Part shown: positions 53,027-63,405 of the stretch, in pieces | Layout: every line of letters begins with the position of its first letter | How positions within the stretch are numbered: the first letter of the stretch is position 1 | From: CBDDCX01 sp965226925 | GTDB lineage: Bacteria; Gemmatimonadota; Gemmatimonadetes; Longimicrobiales; Gaopeijiaceae | Assembly (NCBI GenBank): GCA_965226925.1 | Contig: CBDDEN010000003.1 | Coordinates: 1 to 64,000 of the forward strand | Direction: 5' to 3' | Length of the DNA stretch: 64,000 bases | The notes under the pieces: generated by a model | Told to the model about the DNA's origin: nothing | Databases searched by the model: none | The model's input: the letters and a program-made list of their open reading frames with translations, nothing else | Program-made: the position numbers and the translations under genes

Positions 53027-53808
53027 CGCTCGCTTCGTGAAATGAGGGTTTCCATTCTGGCCAACTTCTCTTCCATCCGGACCACGTCCGCCGGCGTATC
53101 GACCCCGGGATCCGCCTGTCCCACGACAGCCACTCCGATGCGAAGGGCCGCCTCCAGTGGTCTCAGTTGCTCCAACCGTTCCAACTGCTCAAGAGGAGAG
53201 GGGGCCAAGGCGACCCAACGCGCCAGGGCATTCCGGGTGTACGCGTACATCCCTATGTGCCGCAGAAACGGCTCCCTCTCCAGGTCTTCGACTTCGGGCT
53301 TGCCGTCACGTACGTACGGGATCGGAGCCCGAGAGAAATATAGCGCTCGGCCTCCCGCCGCCCGGGCCACTTTCACGGCCGCCGGATCCTGTCTGATGTC
53401 CTCCTCCATGAGAGGAGTCGCGCAGGTGCCGATCTCCCAGGCGTCATCACGTACCAGCGAGATGGCGGCCTCCAGATGGAGCTCCTTCAGGAGCGGCTCG
53501 TCTCCCTGGATATTCGCGATGACTTCGTAGTCCTCGAACGCCGTTCGCTCGGCGACCTCGGCGACGCGGTCGGTACCCGAGGGGTGCTCGGAAGAGGTCA
53601 TTTCCACCGGGGCTCCCAAGGCCGCGCAAACGTCCGCCACTTCCTCGCTGTCCGTCGCGACGACGGCATGATCCAGAACCGTCATCGTCTCAACACGTCG
53701 CCACACCCACTCGATCAAGGGCCGACCGAGAAGCGGATAGAGGGGTTTGTTGGGGAGGCGGGTAGAGGCCAGCCGCGCCGGAACGATGCCGAGAACGCGG
53801 CCGCTCAA
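53023..53808 (-). CDS. kdsB: CMP-Kdo synthetase
   Basis: 261 residues. The nucleotidyltransferase start GIVPARLASTRLPNKPLYPL, then VVATDSEEVADVCAALG, ANIQGDEPLLKELHLEAAIS, and HIGMYAYTRNALARWVAL are diagnostic. It activates Kdo with CTP for transfer to lipid A. It probably leads the kds-lpt operon, since the next gene upstream is a broken glutaminase gene 105 bases away. Confidence 0.96.
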   Translation of the reverse strand: MSGRVLGIVPARLASTRLPNKPLYPLLGRPLIEWVWRRVETMTVLDHAVVATDSEEVADVCAALGAPVEMTSSEHPSGTDRVAEVAERTAFEDYEVIANIQGDEPLLKELHLEAAISLVRDDAWEIGTCATPLMEEDIRQDPAAVKVARAAGGRALYFSRAPIPYVRDGKPEVEDLEREPFLRHIGMYAYTRNALARWVALAPSPLEQLERLEQLRPLEAALRIGVAVVGQADPGVDTPADVVRMEEKLARMETLISRSER

Positions 53809-53913
53809 CGGTCCCTTCCGGGACTCGAGGCGGAGGCCGATGATGCAAATATCACGCCAGTTAAGTTATCCGAGCCCGGCTGAGGTGGCAACGGCTTCGC
53901 TTTCAAACGACCA

Positions 53914-54511
53914 CTAGAGCGCCAGGAAGTTGGCCAGCAGAGTCTTGCCGTGTTCGGAGAACAACGACTCGGGATGGAATTGGACGCCCCACAAAGGGTG
54001 ATCTCGGTGTCGCAGGGTGATCTCGGTGTCGCATCGCCTGAATCTCCGAGGAACCGCCTTCGGCGGCTCCGCTCCATGCCACGGGCACCAGCTCCTCGGG
54101 TAGAGCGGCGGCGTCCGTGACGAGCGAGTGATAACGGGCCACGGTGACGGGCGAAGGGATACCGGTGAAGATGCCCTCCCCCGTGTGCCTCACGGGTGCG
54201 GTCTTGCCGTGCATAACCCGCTCCGCCCGCACCGTTTCGCCACCGAAGGCTTCGCCCAACGCCTGATGGCCCAGACAGACTCCGAGCATCGGCGTGGATG
54301 GTCCCAGGCTGCGAAACAGCTCGATGCTCACACCGGCTTCCCGGGGGGTGCACGGACCGGGGGATACGACGATCCGATCTGGAGTGAGCTCGGCGATCTC
54401 CCTGACGGAGCGCTCGTCGTTGCGCAAGACAACCACGTCAGCCCCGAGTTCCCCGAGGTACTGGACCAGGTTGAAGGTGAAGGAGTCGTAGTTGTCGAGA
54501 ACGAGTAGCAT
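53914..54511 (-). pseudogene. trpG: anthranilate/PABA synthase glutaminase subunit, frameshifted by a 19-bp duplication
   Basis: ATG 54511 starts MLLVLDNYDSFTFNLVQYLG, followed by IVVSPGPCTPREAGVSI, the nucleophile Cys in LGVCLGHQALGEAFGG, and TVARYHSLV. After EIQAMRHRDHP an exact 19-bp tandem repeat (53996-54014, 54015-54033) shifts the frame. The correct continuation LWGVQFHPESLFSEHGKTLL with the catalytic His and Glu lies in another frame and ends at TAG 53914. The translated product lacks two of three triad residues. It could be trpG or pabA; the partner gene is not present. Confidence 0.85.
53996..54033. repeat. 19-bp exact tandem duplication inside the glutaminase gene
   Basis: The unit GGGTGATCTCGGTGTCGCA is present twice in direct succession. 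Removing one copy restores the reading frame through the catalytic FHPES motif, so the duplication is the sole lesion. Confidence 0.9.
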
Positions 54512-54699
54512 GAACGTTCGCCAATTCAGTCGTGCAGGGTCCCAGAAGAAACGGCCGCCAGAACCGGCTGGGTCCGGCGCCGGCCAACTTGTCGACCTTC
54601 GCCTGAAAGGGCCAGCCTTCGTGAGACCTTCACAGCTATGCGATGCGAAGGAGCTGGAATAAAGTGGCCGGTCGACCCGTAACTTGGACACGGTGCTAG
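54512..54699. other. leader of the glutaminase gene next to the transposon
   Basis: No gene is supported in these 188 bases. The four bases 54696-54699 are CTAG, the target duplication of the left IS copy. Confidence 0.4.
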
Positions 54700-55898
54700 G
54701 GAAACTCTGAACAAGACGGGTGTAGTTTCATGGTATGAAACGACCGGGGAGTTGTGAGCGGGCCATGGAGCTTCAGATGACTTTCGCGGAGCTGGAGTAC
54801 GATTCGAAGAAGCGGCGGACGCGCCGGGAGATTTTCCTGGAGAAGATGGAGGGGCTGATTCCCTGGCAACAGCTGGAGGATCGGATCGAGCCGTTCTATC
54901 CGAAGGCTGGCCGTGGCCGCCGCCCCTATCCGCTTGGGGTGATGCTGCGGGTTCATTGTGTGCAGCTGTTCTACAACGTGAGCGATCCGGGCATGGAGGA
55001 TCTGCTCTACGAGGTGGAGTCAGTGCGCCGCTTTGCGGGTCTGCGCCTGAGCGGTTCTTTGCCGGACGAGACGACGATCCTGAACTTCCGTCACCTGCTG
55101 GAGACGCAGGGCTTGGGGATGGGGTTGTTCGAGGAGATCAATACGCATCTGGCGTCTCTCGGGCATCGGTTGAAGACGGGGACGATCGTGGATGCGAGCA
55201 TCATTGACGCGCCGTCGTCGACGAAGAACCGCAGGGGAGAACGGGATCCGGAGATGCACCAGACGAAGAAGGGAAACCAGTGGTACTTCGGGATGAAGGC
55301 GCATATCGGGGTGGACGCCGAATCGGGTCTGGCGCACAGCTTGGCGACGACGGCCGCCAACGCGGCGGACGTGACGCAGGCGTGCGTGCTGCTGCATGGT
55401 GACGAGACGGAGGCATGGGGCGACGCGGGCTACCAGGGTGTGGACAAGCGCCCGGAGAACAGGGGTTGCGACGTCGCCTGGCAGGTGGCGATGAAGCCGG
55501 GCAAGCGTCGCCTGCTCGATCGGGACGGCGCCGAGGCGGCGGCCGAGAAGCGCAAGGCATCGGTGCGGGCGAAGGTGGAGCATCCGTTCTTGTATGTGAA
55601 GCGGCGCTTCGGGTACGGTAAGGTGCGCTACCGGGGACTGGCGAAGAACACGCAGCGCATCGCGTTGCTGCTCGGGTTCTCGAATCTGCTCATCGCTGGC
55701 CGCTACGCGACCGGATAACGCGCGGCCCATGGACCGCCCGAGGGCGGGAGCCGGACACATCGAAGCGACTTCCTGACGGTTCGGACCGTTTCTCCGGCGC
55801 GCCAGCCAGCACTTCATCGCTCCGATAGGTCTTCGAACCGGATCTTCGAACCGCAACCGATCGCGTTCCTCCCAAGATGGGGGTTGTTCAGACCCTCC
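54700..55898 (+). mobile_element. IS5-family insertion sequence, left copy
   Basis: The ends are GGAAACTCTGAACAAG and, read inward from the right, GGAGGGTCTGAACAAC; they match at 12 of 16 bases. A 4-bp CTAG flanks both sides, which fits the YTAR target of the IS5 group. Confidence 0.88.
54735..55718 (+). CDS. IS5-family transposase, left copy
   Basis: 327 residues. The N-terminal DUF772-like region (PYPLGVMLRVHCVQLFYNVS, SVRRFAGLRLSGSLPDETTI) is followed by a DDE core: D in GTIVDASIIDAPSS, D in EAWGDAGYQGVDK and E in VRAKVEHPFLYVKRRFGY. The gene is complete and identical to the right copy, so the element is likely active or was very recently. Confidence 0.93.
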   Translation: MKRPGSCERAMELQMTFAELEYDSKKRRTRREIFLEKMEGLIPWQQLEDRIEPFYPKAGRGRRPYPLGVMLRVHCVQLFYNVSDPGMEDLLYEVESVRRFAGLRLSGSLPDETTILNFRHLLETQGLGMGLFEEINTHLASLGHRLKTGTIVDASIIDAPSSTKNRRGERDPEMHQTKKGNQWYFGMKAHIGVDAESGLAHSLATTAANAADVTQACVLLHGDETEAWGDAGYQGVDKRPENRGCDVAWQVAMKPGKRRLLDRDGAEAAAEKRKASVRAKVEHPFLYVKRRFGYGKVRYRGLAKNTQRIALLLGFSNLLIAGRYATG

Positions 55899-55902
55899 CT
55901 AG

Positions 55903-57030
55903 GTGTATCGACGATGCGAGTCCACCTCCGTCTACGGAGCCTCGGTTGTTCAGCCGTACTGTCTGGTCTGCCACACACCCTTCCCCACCAACGAAGAGCT
56001 CGAGCACTTCCCGACCTCCACGCGGGTGGCGTACGACCCCGAACGCGGCCGCCGGGCCGTGTGCAGGTCCTGCAGAAGGGTGGTCCCTTGCCCCCATCGA
56101 GGACCGCAATGCTCGGCTCGAGGATGAGCTGGGTGCAGGAAAAGTTGCGGGGCGGATAACTCGACGGGACGAACTCGAGAAGGTGGTCACGGACCGCTCC
56201 CGCCTTCTCTCGACCGACAACGTGGCTCTGCTGAGGGCCGGACACCTCGATGTGGTTCGGGTCGGTAGGGCCAACCTCACCGAAGAGGCATGGTGGCGGT
56301 ACGGTCGCGAACTCACGGAGCGCGCCACCAATCACAAGGAACTCATGTTCATGGGTACGGCGGCGGCGGGCGCCGCCATCGCCGGCGGTGGTGGGCAACG
56401 GGAGGCATCGGATGGTTGGGTGCCTGGTTTCTCTGGGAAAACGCGCCCGACAAGGTGGCCGAAGCCGCTCGCTGGATGCGTTTCGGCAGCAGTGCCTGGA
56501 GGGGCCGCCATACCTGCTCCAAGTGCGGACACCAGTTCCGGTCCCTGGCCTATCGAGACCGAAGGCATCTGATCCTCACATCGGGCACGCATCCGGGTGA
56601 CATCCTTACGGTGACCCAGCGGTGCCCCGTGTGTGGTGATCTTCGCGAGGGAGGGTTGCGCCTGGAGGGTAAGGAAGGCCAGCACGTGACCCGCCGCCTC
56701 CTGGCCTACCATCACCACGCCGGTGCCACGGAGAACCGTGTACGTTCCGCGACCCGACTGATCCAGGAGGCAGGCAGCCCCCACGATCTGACCTTCGGCG
56801 TCGTGATCAAGGGGGGGCGTCGACTCGGCGACCTGCAGCGCACGGGTGCGATCGCCCTCGAGATCGCGGCCAACGAGGCGGTTGAGCAACGGCTCCTCGA
56901 ACTGGAGTTGGCCGACCTGGAGGCCCACTGGCTCGAAGAAGAGGAGTTGGCGTCGATCATCGACGGTGAGCTCACTCCACTGCCCGTCCTCGAGAACATA
57001 CGGCGGAAGGTGATCGGCGCCGGAGTCTAG
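55903..57030 (+). pseudogene. passenger gene: zinc-ribbon membrane protein, broken by scar and two frameshifts
   Basis: Three pieces in changing frames form one protein. Piece one (frame from 55903) has a CxxC/CxxC ribbon (PYCLVCHTPFPTNEE, AVCRSCRR). One extra G in the run 56078-56080 shifts to piece two (WSLAPIEDR), which is split by a 73-base IS3-derived scar, then DELEKVVTDRSRLLSTDNVA and a glycine-rich membrane helix. One lost base near 56391-56400 shifts to piece three (WLGAWFLWENAPD), with a second ribbon (CSKC, CPVC) and an acidic tail. The TAG stop is part of the CTAG at the IS border. No named family; I recall similar unnamed proteins from Gemmatimonadota, unverified. Confidence 0.6.
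56104..56176 (+). repeat. scar derived from the IS3 orfA gene
   Basis: Bases 56104-56130 equal 2852-2878 of the IS3 orfA exactly (27 bases); 56133-56152 match 2904-2924 with one base missing; 56160-56176 match 2941-2960 with a short deletion. The order is kept and the gaps are short deletions. It reads RNARLEDEL and GKVAG in the same frame as OrfA. Confidence 0.75.
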
Positions 57031-58229
57031 GGAGGGTCTGAACAACCCCCATCTTGGGAGGAACGCGATCGGTTGCGGTTCGAAGATCCGGTTCGAAGAC
57101 CTATCGGAGCGATGAAGTGCTGGCTGGCGCGCCGGAGAAACGGTCCGAACCGTCAGGAAGTCGCTTCGATGTGTCCGGCTCCCGCCCTCGGGCGGTCCAT
57201 GGGCCGCGCGTTATCCGGTCGCGTAGCGGCCAGCGATGAGCAGATTCGAGAACCCGAGCAGCAACGCGATGCGCTGCGTGTTCTTCGCCAGTCCCCGGTA
57301 GCGCACCTTACCGTACCCGAAGCGCCGCTTCACATACAAGAACGGATGCTCCACCTTCGCCCGCACCGATGCCTTGCGCTTCTCGGCCGCCGCCTCGGCG
57401 CCGTCCCGATCGAGCAGGCGACGCTTGCCCGGCTTCATCGCCACCTGCCAGGCGACGTCGCAACCCCTGTTCTCCGGGCGCTTGTCCACACCCTGGTAGC
57501 CCGCGTCGCCCCATGCCTCCGTCTCGTCACCATGCAGCAGCACGCACGCCTGCGTCACGTCCGCCGCGTTGGCGGCCGTCGTCGCCAAGCTGTGCGCCAG
57601 ACCCGATTCGGCGTCCACCCCGATATGCGCCTTCATCCCGAAGTACCACTGGTTTCCCTTCTTCGTCTGGTGCATCTCCGGATCCCGTTCTCCCCTGCGG
57701 TTCTTCGTCGACGACGGCGCGTCAATGATGCTCGCATCCACGATCGTCCCCGTCTTCAACCGATGCCCGAGAGACGCCAGATGCGTATTGATCTCCTCGA
57801 ACAACCCCATCCCCAAGCCCTGCGTCTCCAGCAGGTGACGGAAGTTCAGGATCGTCGTCTCGTCCGGCAAAGAACCGCTCAGGCGCAGACCCGCAAAGCG
57901 GCGCACTGACTCCACCTCGTAGAGCAGATCCTCCATGCCCGGATCGCTCACGTTGTAGAACAGCTGCACACAATGAACCCGCAGCATCACCCCAAGCGGA
58001 TAGGGGCGGCGGCCACGGCCAGCCTTCGGATAGAACGGCTCGATCCGATCCTCCAGCTGTTGCCAGGGAATCAGCCCCTCCATCTTCTCCAGGAAAATCT
58101 CCCGGCGCGTCCGCCGCTTCTTCGAATCGTACTCCAGCTCCGCGAAAGTCATCTGAAGCTCCATGGCCCGCTCACAACTCCCCGGTCGTTTCATACCATG
58201 AAACTACACCCGTCTTGTTCAGAGTTTCC
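57031..58229 (-). mobile_element. IS5-family insertion sequence, right copy (inverted)
   Basis: Same 1199-bp length and transposase as the left copy, in opposite orientation. CTAG lies on both sides. Its right CTAG (58230-58233) contains the TAG stop codon of nadE. Confidence 0.88.
57211..58194 (-). CDS. IS5-family transposase, right copy
   Basis: 327 residues, residue for residue the same as the left copy, with the DDE residues in VDASIID, WGDAGYQG and AKVEHPFLY. Intact. Two identical genes in inverted orientation make this locus hard to assemble from short reads. Confidence 0.93.
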   Translation of the reverse strand: MKRPGSCERAMELQMTFAELEYDSKKRRTRREIFLEKMEGLIPWQQLEDRIEPFYPKAGRGRRPYPLGVMLRVHCVQLFYNVSDPGMEDLLYEVESVRRFAGLRLSGSLPDETTILNFRHLLETQGLGMGLFEEINTHLASLGHRLKTGTIVDASIIDAPSSTKNRRGERDPEMHQTKKGNQWYFGMKAHIGVDAESGLAHSLATTAANAADVTQACVLLHGDETEAWGDAGYQGVDKRPENRGCDVAWQVAMKPGKRRLLDRDGAEAAAEKRKASVRAKVEHPFLYVKRRFGYGKVRYRGLAKNTQRIALLLGFSNLLIAGRYATG

Positions 58230-60023
58230 CTAGTAGTCCACCGGTCGAAGGTAGAACTCTCCGATCGCGCTCGAGGAGAGCATGGCCACCGTGGGCAGTT
58301 CCCTCTTCCAATGGGTCGAGGAAAGGAGACGCCACACCCGGTCGACCTCTTCCTCGACGAAGCCGTGGGCCTTGAGCTCGTCCGGGCGGTATCCCTTGAG
58401 GAGCCAGTGCAGGATCGGGTCCGCCCGATGGTACGAGATGCCCAACTCGTCCTCGTCGTCGACCCCCCGAACAAGGTCGGCGGAAGCCGGTTTGTCGACG
58501 ATGACGTCGGGCACCCCGAGATGCCGTGCGAAGGCCCAGACCTGCGTCTTGAAGAGGTCGCCCAGCGGATTGATTGGAGGCGAATCGTCTGCATGCCAGG
58601 TATAGTAGCCAAGCAGCCGCTCCGACTTGTTACCCGTGCCCAAAGGCAGGGCGCGTAGCTTCGCCGACTGGTCGAAGAGGATCAGGGAGCGGAGTCGCGC
58701 CGCCAGGTTTCCACGCCGGAGCGGCGATAGTTCCGGCTCGTACTCCTCCACGTACGAATCCACGGCCCCCGTGATCTCGATGGTGCGGCCGGCCGCCCCG
58801 GTGGCTTCCAGCATGAGGGCTGCGTGATCCAGGCTCTCCTGGCTCGACGTGGCGTAGGGTAGCCGAAACCCCGTCACGTTCTCAGGACCGAGCGCCCGGA
58901 CCGCGAGACAGAGTGAGACGGCCGAATCGACTCCACCCGAGAGCCCGATGACGATCTTCTCGAAACCCCGGTGGCGCACCACTTCCTCGCGCACGAACTC
59001 TATGAGCACACGCTCGACCAGAGCTACGTCGATATCGAGCACCGACCCGTCGTCGGGGCTCACTGGCGGATGTGCCTTGCCCCCCGTCAGCTCCAGGACC
59101 GGAGCCTCCCTCGGTCGCTCCACGACATCCCGGATGGTAACGTCGGGCTCCAGAGAGCGAATCAAGGCCCGCTGCAGGTGGGGCAGCGCCTGCTCTAGGT
59201 CCGCCAACAGCGGCGACTCCACCCTGGCCCGGTCGATCGCGGCCGACTCGAGCGACGCGACGGTGACGCCCTCCTCCAGGAGAGGTCCTCGAGCCAGGAC
59301 CTGGCCGTCCGGTCCCACCGCCAGAGATCCACCCGGAAAGACCTTCCCACCCTCCGATCCCACGAGCTGGCTCACCACCACGAACACACCGTGTTCCAGA
59401 GCCATGGCCGGCGCCAGGGCGTCCCAGCGTCGAAGGTTGTCCGGACGTCCTTCACTGTTGGGCGTGAAGTCCCGCGCGGGCGAGGCGCTCACGCCGATGA
59501 TCAACTCGGCGCCCCCCAGAGCGAGGATCGCCGTGGCGATAGAGTGCCACATTTCCTCACAGACCAGCATACCCACCTGTCCGAACCTGGTCTCAAACGC
59601 ACTCACATCGCGCCCGGCCTCTACGAAGCGAGCTTCGTCGAAAACGCCGTAGGTGGGAAGGAACATCTTGCGGTGAACGTGGACCGGTTCGTAACCGGTC
59701 TCGCCGGGCGTGAGGTAGGCCACGCTGTTGTAGAGCCTTCGCTTATGTCTCTCGTAGAAGCCGAGTACCACGTCGGGAGCGCCCGGACCGGCGTCGCCCA
59801 GCCCCGCGGCGACCTCGCTGGCGGAGCGTGCAGCCTCGGCCACCCCTCCCTCGAGGAAGTAGCCACTCAAGGCCGCCTCGGGGAACACCATCAGATCGAC
59901 CGCTCCGGTGTGCCCGTCCACCACGTCACGGATGCGTGCAAGATTAGCCTCTACGGCGGCCTTCTTGGGCTTGAATTGGGCCAGACCCACGTTAAGATGG
60001 GTGCGCCCGTTCCATTGTGTCAT
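58230..60023 (-). CDS. nadE: glutamine-dependent NAD+ synthetase
   Basis: 597 residues from ATG 60023. The N-terminal nitrilase-type glutaminase domain has Glu in LMVFPEAALSGYFLEG, Lys in HRKMFLPTYGVFDE and Cys in VGMLVCEEMWHS. The C-terminal synthetase has the P-loop VIGLSGGVDSAVSLCLAV and TGNKSERLLGYYTWHADD. It makes NAD from deamido-NAD, ATP and glutamine. The stop TAG lies in the CTAG target of the right IS copy, so the coding region is complete although the IS touches it. Confidence 0.95.
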   Translation of the reverse strand: MTQWNGRTHLNVGLAQFKPKKAAVEANLARIRDVVDGHTGAVDLMVFPEAALSGYFLEGGVAEAARSASEVAAGLGDAGPGAPDVVLGFYERHKRRLYNSVAYLTPGETGYEPVHVHRKMFLPTYGVFDEARFVEAGRDVSAFETRFGQVGMLVCEEMWHSIATAILALGGAELIIGVSASPARDFTPNSEGRPDNLRRWDALAPAMALEHGVFVVVSQLVGSEGGKVFPGGSLAVGPDGQVLARGPLLEEGVTVASLESAAIDRARVESPLLADLEQALPHLQRALIRSLEPDVTIRDVVERPREAPVLELTGGKAHPPVSPDDGSVLDIDVALVERVLIEFVREEVVRHRGFEKIVIGLSGGVDSAVSLCLAVRALGPENVTGFRLPYATSSQESLDHAALMLEATGAAGRTIEITGAVDSYVEEYEPELSPLRRGNLAARLRSLILFDQSAKLRALPLGTGNKSERLLGYYTWHADDSPPINPLGDLFKTQVWAFARHLGVPDVIVDKPASADLVRGVDDEDELGISYHRADPILHWLLKGYRPDELKAHGFVEEEVDRVWRLLSSTHWKRELPTVAMLSSSAIGEFYLRPVDY

Positions 60024-60183
60024 CCGCGGCGTCTCCCGGGACGTCGACGTGGCAAAGGGGTTTTCGTGAAAGTAAGGAGTCCGGCGTCGAAGTCGTAGGC
60101 CTATCTTGAAGAGGGAACGAGGCCGCACGGCCTGGGGTTAGAAACGCGGCCCCGAAAACACCGCATCCATTGAGAGAGAACTG

Positions 60184-61809
60184 ATGACTCGGAAGACGCT
60201 GCTCGGCCTCCTGATGGCCATTCTCGTTGCCGCACCTCTGGCCGGGCAAGCCACCGGCACCAACGGGTCCGGCAGAGACGAGGACCGGTCGACCGTCTCC
60301 AGTGGAGCTCAGACCTTCCTGAGTGCCTTCCAGGCCATTCGTGACTACGGCCTCCAGGCTGTAGGTGATTCGGCGCTCTGGGATCGGGCTGTAGACGGGC
60401 TGATTCGTGAGTTGGCGGACCCATACGCCCAGGTGTTCACACCGGAACAGTTCGACCAGTTCCAGGAGGACAACACCGGCAACTACGCAGGCATCGGCGT
60501 GCAGATCACGAATCTGAACGAGGCGATTACGATCACCGCCGTCTTTCGGGGGACCCCGGCGGAACGGTCGGGCATACAGGTCGGCGACTTGATCATCGGG
60601 GTGAACGACCGGAGCACCGAAGGTTGGAGCACCGGACAGGCATCGGACTCCATCCGGGGCGCGGTAGGTACGCCGGTAAAGCTAGCCATCGCGCGAGCGG
60701 GGCTCATGGCTCCTCTGACCCCCAGTATTCGACGAGACAGCGTCCACGTCTCGTCGGTGGTGTCGGGCCTGGTCGGCGACGACGTGGGCTACATCGGGCT
60801 GGGCCGAGTGGCCCGTGCCTCGTCTCAGGAGGTGGATTCCGCGCTGGTGACCTTCCGCTCGGCCAGGGGAGTCATACTCGACCTGAGGGGTAATCCGGGT
60901 GGGTACCTGGACGAGTCGCTCATGATCGGCGACCTGTTCCTCGACCGGGGCCTTCGGCTCGCCAGCGCAGAGAGCCGCGTGCCCGGAGAGGACGGTCGCA
61001 ATCAAGACGAGACCTGGGATGCAAGGATGCCGGACCGGTTCCCCAACAAGCCGGTCGTCGTCCTCGTCGATCGATTCTCGGCCTCGGCAGCCGAAATCGT
61101 CGCAGGGGCCCTTCAGGACCACGATCGGGCCCTCGTCATCGGCGAGCGGACGTTCGGTAAGGGTGTGTTCCAGAACGTCTTCCGGCTGACCGAGACCCGG
61201 CACCTGCGTCTCACGACGGGAGAGTGGTTCACCCCGTTGGGCCGCTCGCTGCACCGTCCCCGTACGGCGCAGGGGCGCCCCGTGCCGGAGGACCCTGACA
61301 CGTTTCGGGTCGTCAGGACGAAGGCCGGTCGCGACTTGGTCGCGGGCGGCGGGATCTTCCCGGACCTCGAGATCGCCAATGACACGCTGACCTTGGTCGA
61401 GCGTGAGTTTCTGTCTCAGGCGGCCCGCGATGAGGTGCCCCTCGTTCTGCGTATCGAGGAGTTCGCATTCGCTCAGGCCGACTCACGTCGCGGAAGCGGC
61501 GAGGCCCCGGGCGTCGATGCGGATGATTTCCGGGCGTTTCTCGAGGCTCTCTCGGAAGAGGGTGTCGACGCACGATACATCGCCGATCCGGTGATCACCG
61601 ACTACCTGGAATGGCGGATATCGCAGCGGGTTGCCGAACGCATGGACCGGATGGGACGTTCCATGGAGATTCGATCTCTGCGCGACCCCGTGCTTGCCGA
61701 AGCCATTCGCCTGCTGGGCGCCGCGACCACGCAGTCGGACCTATTTCAAGCCGTCGCAGGCCTCAAGGGCGACAAGCAAGAGGCCCAGGAAGAGTCGCTG
61801 AGCCGGTAG
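60184..61809 (+). CDS. PDZ-containing C-terminal processing protease (S41)
   Basis: 541 residues with a signal peptide (LLGLLMAILVAAPLAGQ). A helical N-terminal region is followed by a PDZ domain at about 98-180 (YAGIGVQITNLNEAITITAV, ERSGIQVGDLIIGVND) and the S41 core with ILDLRGNPGGYLDESLMIGD. The catalytic pair is Ser in DRFSASAAEIVAGAL (about 301) and Lys in ERTFGKGVFQNVFRL (about 325). It is periplasmic and trims or degrades envelope proteins. It is transcribed divergently from nadE; GAGAG precedes its ATG. CtpA-type, but the exact subtype is open. Confidence 0.92.
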   Translation: MTRKTLLGLLMAILVAAPLAGQATGTNGSGRDEDRSTVSSGAQTFLSAFQAIRDYGLQAVGDSALWDRAVDGLIRELADPYAQVFTPEQFDQFQEDNTGNYAGIGVQITNLNEAITITAVFRGTPAERSGIQVGDLIIGVNDRSTEGWSTGQASDSIRGAVGTPVKLAIARAGLMAPLTPSIRRDSVHVSSVVSGLVGDDVGYIGLGRVARASSQEVDSALVTFRSARGVILDLRGNPGGYLDESLMIGDLFLDRGLRLASAESRVPGEDGRNQDETWDARMPDRFPNKPVVVLVDRFSASAAEIVAGALQDHDRALVIGERTFGKGVFQNVFRLTETRHLRLTTGEWFTPLGRSLHRPRTAQGRPVPEDPDTFRVVRTKAGRDLVAGGGIFPDLEIANDTLTLVEREFLSQAARDEVPLVLRIEEFAFAQADSRRGSGEAPGVDADDFRAFLEALSEEGVDARYIADPVITDYLEWRISQRVAERMDRMGRSMEIRSLRDPVLAEAIRLLGAATTQSDLFQAVAGLKGDKQEAQEESLSR

Positions 61810-61828
61810 CGAGGCATGAAAGGCCGGC

Positions 61829-62730
<902 letters not shown>

Positions 62731-62734
<4 letters not shown>

Positions 62735-63390
62735 TCCTCCTCCGGACCGGCGTCGACGGCGTCGTTACGCCCGCTCCGTTCACGACGGCGTCTCCGACGG
62801 GACTGGAGCCACCAGATTGCCAAGGGACCGGCGAGGATAACCGCGAAGGCGGCCAGAGTCAGATTCACCCTGGATTGGAGCATCACGATGCGTTCCAGGT
62901 TGTGACCGGCAAGAGAGCCCGCCCAGACGATCGCGCCGTACCAAATGGCCGATGCGGTCAGAAGGGGAACCGCGACGGCCAGGGGTTTCTGGTGGGAAAC
63001 GCCGGCGAAAACCGGCACCACCGCCCGGAGGCCCGGAAGGAAACGAGTCAAGAAAATGGCCGCGGTCCCCCAGCGTCGATAGAAGCGACGAACCGTCTGG
63101 AGCTGGTCGGGGTCCATGACGTACAGGCCGAGGCGTGTCCTGAAAAATGAAGAGCCATAGCGGTATCCCGCCCCGTAGACGGCGAGCGCCGAGAATGTGT
63201 TGGAGGCCCATGTCACCAGGAACACGACCCCCTCACTGGCTTGGCCGCGGGCCGCGAGGAACCCACCGAGGAGTACGAAGGTGTCCGCGGGGATCGGAGG
63301 AATGATGTTCTCGACGGCGGCTCCGACCCCGAGCACGACATAGATGATCGAAGGAGAAATCTCGCTCAGAAACGACAGGATCGTGTCCAC
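62731..63390 (-). CDS. DedA-family membrane protein
   Basis: 219 residues with four to five membrane segments. Conserved blocks are ENIIPPIPADTFVLLGGFLA, FRTRLGLYVMDPDQLQTVRR and RFLPGLRAVVPVFAGV (the R-F-x-P-G motif), then AIWYGAIVWAGSLAGHNLER. DedA proteins flip or scramble undecaprenyl phosphate or phospholipids. The stop overlaps the xerD start. Confidence 0.9.
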
Positions 63391-63405
63391 TACCCGAACG
63401 GTCCC

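Larger units (their letters stand above)
54700..58229. mobile_element. composite transposon with two identical inverted IS5-family copies
   Basis: Two 1199-bp IS copies (54700-55898 and 57031-58229) with identical transposases face each other in opposite orientation and enclose 1.1 kb of passenger DNA. CTAG stands at all four IS edges (54696-54699, 55899-55902, 57027-57030, 58230-58233). Complete identity suggests recent duplication. The structure can invert by recombination between copies or move as one unit. Confidence 0.88.
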
